Source: Myxococcota bacterium
GTDB taxonomy: Bacteria > Myxococcota > Kuafuiibacteriia > Kuafuiibacteriales > Kuafuiibacteriaceae
Assembly (NCBI GenBank): GCA_028289325.1
Contig: JANQQN010000568.1
Span: forward strand, 1 to 46,427
Direction of reading: 5' to 3'
Length of the DNA stretch: 46,427 bases
Shown: positions 42,748-46,427 of the stretch, piece after piece
Numbering within the stretch: position 1 is the stretch's first letter
Layout: each line of letters begins with the position of its first letter
Made by a program: the position numbers and the translations under genes
Notes under the pieces: generated by a model
The model's database searches: none
Seen by the model: the letters and a program-made list of their open reading frames with translations, nothing else
What the model was told of the DNA's origin: nothing

Positions 42748-45192
42748 ATGCCCGTGGACCGCCAAGTCGCCGTTCTTGGCCCGCTTCAGTCCGGGGTGGC
42801 GACCCGCGCGTTTCTCGGCGTCGAGCTGGTTGACGGGCAGCCGTCGCCCCAAAGGCCGGTGGTCATCGTATGGATGCCGGATGAGGTCGTTGGCGACCCT
42901 CGGCGCCTCGCTCGCCTGCAGCGTGAAACGGCCTTCGTCACCCAGCTCCGACACCCCAACCTCATCGACGTTCACGGGCTGACCCACTTCGAGGAGGGCT
43001 GGGCGCGCATCGTCGAGTTTATCGACGGCGAGCCTCTATCTCGCGTGCTCGCCGACGCGACAAGCGCGGGGCGGTCGATATCCGCGGAGCTGACGGCCCG
43101 GGTCATCGTCGACGTGTGCGAGGGGGTCAATCACGCCCACGAAGAGGGCATGAACCGCTTCAACGGTCGCGCCATCGTGCACGGCGGGGTCCGCCCCGAC
43201 ACGCTGATGGTGGGCTTCGACGGCGGGGTCCGGGTGACCGGATACGGGGCGGCGGTATTGGCCCCGACCGCGGACGGGGTCCCGGTACCGGAGATCTTCC
43301 TATACCTCGCCCCCGAGCAGATCCTTGGCGGCCGGGCCACGGCCAGTCCGGCCACCGACGTGTACGCGATAGGCGCCGTGCTGTTCGAGATGTTGGCCGG
43401 TCATCCGCCGTTTGCCGGCACCGCCGATCTCGAGAACGCGGTCCTCGCGGAGACCCCGCCGGTGTTCGGGGACGACGGTCTGGATCGTCGCTTAGGAGAG
43501 ATCGCGGTGCGGGCGATGGCCAAGCGCGGTCCGGATCGTTTTCAAGACGTCGAGGCGATGAAGAACGCGGTGCTCGACGCGCTCGGCGCCGAAGGTGTCG
43601 TTCTGCCGGGGTCGGCGACCCTCGCCGCGTTCATGACCGAGCTCATCCCGCTCGAGGCCCCGGAGCGAGCGGGTAGGAAGGCGCTTCTCGCCTCCGCTCA
43701 GGATCCGGACAGCGTTACGCCCCTCACCGCCGTCCCGCCCCCCAGCGAAGACCTCGTGGAGGAGATGGTTCCCCGAGATCGAGGCGATACGGTGCCTTCG
43801 GGATCGTTGCCAGCTATGCCGCCCGCGCCGTCCGGCGACGTGGCGCCGGCGGCCATATCGCCCGCGCCGTCCGGCGATGTCGCGCCGGGCGTGGCCTCGG
43901 CGCCCACTTCCACCGCGGCCGCGCCGGTCTCGTCGAGCGCGTGGGCGACCGGCGATACGGGCCACCCGACCCCGGATCTGCCGCCACCGGTGCCCACCTC
44001 CAGCATTCTGGCCCCGGGCCCGGTGCCGATCTCCAGCGCCTACTCGCCCTCGGTCGGCTTCACCGCCCCCGGATTTCCGCCGCCCGGCTACACACCGCCG
44101 GTGGGGGGGCCTCCGTCGCCCGGGGCGCCGGGCATGGTCGCTACTCGATCGTCGGTCGTGCCCCACCCGCCCCGCGTCGCGCCGCGATCGAATCCGGGCC
44201 AGGTCACCGGGCCGCTCGACGATCCTCGGCTGGCGAACGCGCCGGTCACCGGGCTACCGCCCGCCCCCGTGAAGGCCTCGTCGCCGATCCGCGAAACGTC
44301 GGCGTCGATCACCTACTTCAACCGCAAGGCCGGCGACGCGTCGCGAAGCGTGTTTCTGATCGTCCTGATCGTCGCGGCCGCCCTCCTGGCGTTCATCTTC
44401 ATCTTCCCCAAAGCGCCGCCCGAGGGGCTCGACGAGCCTCCATCGCGGGCTCGTCTTCCCCAGGAGCTGGTCAAAGAAGCGCTGAGTAAGCCCGGCGGCC
44501 GCGCGCCCGCGGCGACAGGGGCGGTCGTCGCCCCACCGGAAACAAGGGCGGCCGTCGCCCCGCCGACGGCGGCGCCGGCCGGCGTTCAACGCGACGTGGG
44601 GGCCGGTTCCCAGCCCACCGACGAGGACACGCCGAAGGCCGCGCAGACCGGGGCGGAGACGGATCCCGATCCCGCATCGACAGACCATGCCCGTCCGGTG
44701 ACCGCGGGGCAGGAGGTGACGGCGGGGGACGACGACCAGGCCGGCGCCGTTGATCAACCCTCGAAGCTCCCGGCGAAGCCCGCAACCCTGGCCATCGACA
44801 GCGACCCCGCCGTGTCGGTGTTCGTCGGCGAACGCGCGCTCGGCCGAACGCCGATCACCACGACGCTGCCCGCCGGCTGGCACCGTCTGCGGTTGACCGA
44901 TGCCGCGACGGGCATCAACGCGTATCACACGGTGCGGCTGCGGGCCGGCCAGCGATGGGACAAGGCGTTTACCTTCGGAACCTGCCGGCTTCGCGTCGAC
45001 GCGCCGGAAGGAGCGGTCATCAAGCTCAACGCCCGTGTCCTGGGCACAGCGCCCATCGAGGACCAGACGATCTACGAGGGCAAGTATCTGCTGCGGGTGG
45101 CGTATCAAGGCGCGGTGTGGTCGGAAAGGGTCGACGCGCCGGCTGGCGGCCGACTCACGTACACCGTGACCCTCAAAGACGCTCCGCGCTGA
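42748..45192 (+). CDS. Hanks-type pseudokinase with transmembrane helix and two PEGA domains
   Basis: The 814-residue protein starts at ATG 42748. Residues about 1-280 have a kinase fold but lack catalysis: HRDLKPxN is replaced by HGGVRPDT (145-152), DFG by TGYG (164-167), the ATP Lys by Trp in VVIVWM, and the glycine loop is degenerate. The APE motif (188-190) and the C-lobe remain. A long Pro/Ala/Ser linker with two PAPSGDVAP copies follows, then a transmembrane helix (about 534-554), a second linker and two PEGA domains (680-814). PEGA domains bind surface or peptidoglycan structures outside the membrane. The likely role is transmitting an envelope signal by protein contact, not phosphorylation. 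Confidence 0.85.
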   Translation: MPVDRQVAVLGPLQSGVATRAFLGVELVDGQPSPQRPVVIVWMPDEVVGDPRRLARLQRETAFVTQLRHPNLIDVHGLTHFEEGWARIVEFIDGEPLSRVLADATSAGRSISAELTARVIVDVCEGVNHAHEEGMNRFNGRAIVHGGVRPDTLMVGFDGGVRVTGYGAAVLAPTADGVPVPEIFLYLAPEQILGGRATASPATDVYAIGAVLFEMLAGHPPFAGTADLENAVLAETPPVFGDDGLDRRLGEIAVRAMAKRGPDRFQDVEAMKNAVLDALGAEGVVLPGSATLAAFMTELIPLEAPERAGRKALLASAQDPDSVTPLTAVPPPSEDLVEEMVPRDRGDTVPSGSLPAMPPAPSGDVAPAAISPAPSGDVAPGVASAPTSTAAAPVSSSAWATGDTGHPTPDLPPPVPTSSILAPGPVPISSAYSPSVGFTAPGFPPPGYTPPVGGPPSPGAPGMVATRSSVVPHPPRVAPRSNPGQVTGPLDDPRLANAPVTGLPPAPVKASSPIRETSASITYFNRKAGDASRSVFLIVLIVAAALLAFIFIFPKAPPEGLDEPPSRARLPQELVKEALSKPGGRAPAATGAVVAPPETRAAVAPPTAAPAGVQRDVGAGSQPTDEDTPKAAQTGAETDPDPASTDHARPVTAGQEVTAGDDDQAGAVDQPSKLPAKPATLAIDSDPAVSVFVGERALGRTPITTTLPAGWHRLRLTDAATGINAYHTVRLRAGQRWDKAFTFGTCRLRVDAPEGAVIKLNARVLGTAPIEDQTIYEGKYLLRVAYQGAVWSERVDAPAGGRLTYTVTLKDAPR

Positions 45193-46427
45193 ACGGGGTC
45201 CAGGTGAGCGCGAGACGGGCATCCACCCCGACCCGGTCCCCGTCCGTCGCGCTGTCGTCGTAGTCGAGATCCAGAACGTTCTCGATGGCCACCGACACTT
45301 CGAAGGCGCGCCCGAGACGTAGACCGCCCAACAGCCCGACCCGCACCGGGTCTTCGAACGCCACATCCGCTCGGGGGCCACGGAGGGTGTCGCTGAGCAG
45401 GCGGGCGTGAAGCTGAACGAAGCCCCGGTCATCATCGAGCGCATAACGCGCGCTCACGAAGCCTCGGACCTGTGACGAGGACGGTCGATCGATCGCGCCG
45501 GCGCGGGCGCGGTCGTCGGCCCAGGCCCCGACGGTGGTCAGCTCGATCTGCGGATGGGGCCACCAGACGCCCTCCGCTTCCACGCCGAGCACGTCGATCT
45601 GCACGCGGGGCGAACCGGGTCGCTCGAGCGCCGGGCGCGCCCAGTAGTGCTGGATTCGCTGCGCGAACAGCACCAGCCGCCCTTGCCCCCAAGGATGCCG
45701 CCACGTGGGACCGATCTCCGCCGACCAGCTCGTCTCCATCGCGGTTCGCGGCACGCTGGGATCGAGGTGCCAGGGTTGGGGCAGGTGCGCGCTGCGCTGG
45801 ACGACCGCTCGCCATCCGAGGCCGAAGGCGAGAGGACCGGACGCGGCGATGAAGAACAGGGGCTCGAAGTCTTCGACGCGGGCGGCATCGTCGGCTTGGA
45901 TCTGTCCCCAGAGGGCGCGGCCACCCACGTCTAGTCTCAGCTCGTCCCGCCGGAAGCGAACCGCCACCGAGGGCTCGACGTGATTCGCGCGGCCGGCCCG
46001 GTCTTCGAAACGCTGCTCGATCCGACGCCCGAACGCAGCGAGTTCGAGCTGCCAGCGCTCGCTCAGCGCCCAACGGAGCCCCGCGTCGGCCTGGATGCGG
46101 TGGCTCGACCGGCGGCCGTCTCCGACCACTTCGTCGCGGAGGTAGGCGGCGCCGAGCCAACCCCACTCGCCGTCGGCGCGAATGAAGGCCAGTCCGTGAT
46201 CCGTGCGGGCCTGTCGCTCCACCGCGGTCGCCTCAACCCGTCGGGTGTCTCGGCGTTGGGTCCAGTCGACGCCGACGGTGAGATCCGCCGCTGCTTCGCG
46301 GCCGCGAGCGTGCACGGACCATTGCTCGCCGAGCCGCAACCCCGCGTCGTTCGCCTGCAGCCGAGTGGTGGGCAGCGTCTCGAAACGTCCGCTGGCCACG
46401 AAGCCTCGTCGGTCGTTGCCCCAACCG
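45173..46427 (-). CDS. Outer-membrane beta-barrel, TonB-dependent receptor C-terminal part (partial, right edge)
   Basis: The visible 400-plus residues consist of alternating short amphipathic strands (QLELAAFGRRIEQR, VEAEGVWWPHPQIELTTVGA, GFVSARYALDDDRGFVQLHA) and end with a receptor-like VSVAIENVLDLDYDDS and a final aromatic-rich strand. The frame is open through the right edge without a stop, so the plug and signal peptide lie outside the window. A GTG at 46399 exists but is internal. It may transport an iron complex, cobalamin or a sugar; nothing here decides. The 3' end overlaps the pseudokinase by 20 bp. Confidence 0.75.
   Translation of the reverse strand, partial: GWGNDRRGFVASGRFETLPTTRLQANDAGLRLGEQWSVHARGREAAADLTVGVDWTQRRDTRRVEATAVERQARTDHGLAFIRADGEWGWLGAAYLRDEVVGDGRRSSHRIQADAGLRWALSERWQLELAAFGRRIEQRFEDRAGRANHVEPSVAVRFRRDELRLDVGGRALWGQIQADDAARVEDFEPLFFIAASGPLAFGLGWRAVVQRSAHLPQPWHLDPSVPRTAMETSWSAEIGPTWRHPWGQGRLVLFAQRIQHYWARPALERPGSPRVQIDVLGVEAEGVWWPHPQIELTTVGAWADDRARAGAIDRPSSSQVRGFVSARYALDDDRGFVQLHARLLSDTLRGPRADVAFEDPVRVGLLGGLRLGRAFEVSVAIENVLDLDYDDSATDGDRVGVDARLALTWTPFSAERL

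Overview
The window is about 46.4 kb of high-GC DNA with tightly packed genes on both strands and no rRNA, tRNA, CRISPR array, insertion sequence or phage genes that I could find. The gene content suggests a Gram-negative bacterium of the Myxococcota (old Deltaproteobacteria) type: an OmpA protein with thrombospondin type-3 repeats, a choice-of-anchor-D lipoprotein, a Hanks-type pseudokinase with PEGA domains, several other lipoproteins and two TonB-dependent receptors. This placement is inferred from gene families, not from a marker gene.

Layout. 1-6.1 kb (+): tail of a proline-rich protein, OmpA/TSP3 protein, oligoribonuclease (orn), an ASH/YfaP-like lipoprotein, a YuiH-type molybdopterin oxidoreductase, a MATE exporter and a phosphodiester-glycosidase-domain protein. 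6.1-7.9 kb (-): signal peptide peptidase sppA. 8.35-13.6 kb (+): a methionine/aspartate-family operon, metY-metX-(aspartokinase/homoserine dehydrogenase), preceded by a leader that looks like a cysteine-codon transcription attenuator. 13.6-15.5 kb (-): a VanX-like dipeptidase, mogA and a NrsF-like membrane protein. 16.1-18.6 kb (+): a Ca2+/Na+ exchanger and prolidase pepQ. 18.7-25.1 kb (+): an apparent glucan-processing operon (archaeal-type debranching enzyme, VOC-fold lipoprotein, GH63-type glycosidase, glucose-dehydrogenase-like SDR). 25.5-26.0 kb (+): a RipA-family membrane protein that looks compositionally different. 26.0-28.3 kb (-): an SDR/GMC oxidoreductase pair. 28.5-35.0 kb (-): an iron-uptake operon (DUF4856 lipoprotein, imelysin lipoprotein, HTTM protein, TonB-dependent receptor) with a Fur-box-like site in front. 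35.4-46.4 kb: an unknown six-helix protein, a LuxR-type regulator, a deoxyhypusine-synthase-like enzyme, an NhaC antiporter with an extra exported domain, an MBL-fold hydrolase, an LpoB-like lipoprotein divergent from a PEGA pseudokinase, and the C-terminal part of another outer-membrane barrel.

The most notable item is the metY leader at 8409-8574. A 34-codon open frame with two Cys-Cys pairs (TGT TGT CGC CCG TGT TGT) lies just upstream of a 9-bp antiterminator arm. That arm competes perfectly with a U-tract terminator. This is the architecture expected for ribosome-mediated, cysteine-responsive attenuation of direct sulfhydrylation. A second theme is compact convergent gene ends: four convergent pairs overlap by 6-22 bp.
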